Under the pieces are notes generated by a model. The model did no database searches, was not told the origin of the DNA, and worked only from the letters and a program-made list of their open reading frames with translations. DNA of 13,303 bases from NCBI GenBank assembly GCA_019417795.1, contig DXUR01000042.1:1-13303 (forward strand). Direction: 5' to 3'. Made by a program: the position numbers and the translations under genes. Shown piece after piece: positions 13,252 to 13,303 of this stretch. Position 1 is the stretch's first letter, and every line of letters begins with the position of its first letter. This DNA comes from Clostridiales bacterium (GTDB taxonomy: Bacteria > Bacillota_A > Clostridia > Oscillospirales > Oscillospiraceae).

Positions 13252-13303
13252 GATATGGATTTACGGCGAAAGGGCAGGACTGTGCCAATGTAGAGACAAT
13301 TTT

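Noticed and set aside
1..13303. CRISPR arrays, tRNA or rRNA genes, insertion sequences
   Set aside because: No regularly spaced repeats, no cloverleaf or rRNA-like stretches and no transposase-like frame or terminal inverted repeats were seen by reading the sequence.

Overview
The window reads as part of a mobile or otherwise accessory module from a Gram-positive Clostridia-type gut bacterium (Oscillospiraceae/Faecalibacterium-like is my guess). Reasons: near-consensus GGAGGTG ribosome-binding sites before almost every gene, roughly half G+C content, monoderm-style Tad genes without a secretin, and protein families (DUF4320, DUF6133, DUF3268 zinc finger, an Ssb-like start) that I associate with large integrative/conjugative elements of this group. 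No integrase, relaxase or att site is visible, so the mobile-element reading is inference. All recognised genes lie on the minus strand, so transcription runs from high to low coordinates.

Right part (13303 to 11481): a possible extended -10 promoter, a strong terminator hairpin directly in front of the first gene, then two small TadE-like/pseudopilin-like membrane proteins (DUF4320 type and TadE type) and a proline-rich anchored protein (DUF6550-like). Middle (11480 to 4448): a 565-residue secreted protein with an aromatic-rich segment, followed by a tightly packed, often overlapping Tad assembly set: A24 prepilin peptidase (TadV/CpaA type), CpaB/RcpC-like SAF protein, CpaE-like P-loop ATPase, CpaF/TadA secretion ATPase, TadB and TadC. 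Then comes a 185-base gap with two hairpins, a 48-residue very basic mini-protein at 4116-4262, and a 73-residue Flp-pilin-like protein (DUF6133 type) followed by a strong terminator.

Left part (3749 to 1): a cysteine-rich 115-residue protein, a DUF3268-type zinc-finger protein with a TTG start, a sigma-70-family factor, two unknown overlapping genes (231 and 163 residues), a terminator, an unknown 202-residue protein, and finally a consensus promoter plus a structured leader of about 190 bases with a terminator-like hairpin in front of a truncated ssb-like gene.

Functionally, the CpaF/TadB/TadC engine, the prepilin peptidase and three candidate substrates sharing an N-x-R-G-[E/D] motif before a membrane helix form a self-contained Tad-type pilus or secretion machine. 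The secreted protein is a candidate tip or adhesin component. The sigma factor and zinc-finger protein sit immediately downstream and could tie the machine to control or DNA processing of the element. The most striking unexplained pattern is that terminator-like hairpins sit repeatedly between co-directional genes, often just ahead of the next ribosome-binding site, which suggests attenuation or processive antitermination across the module.
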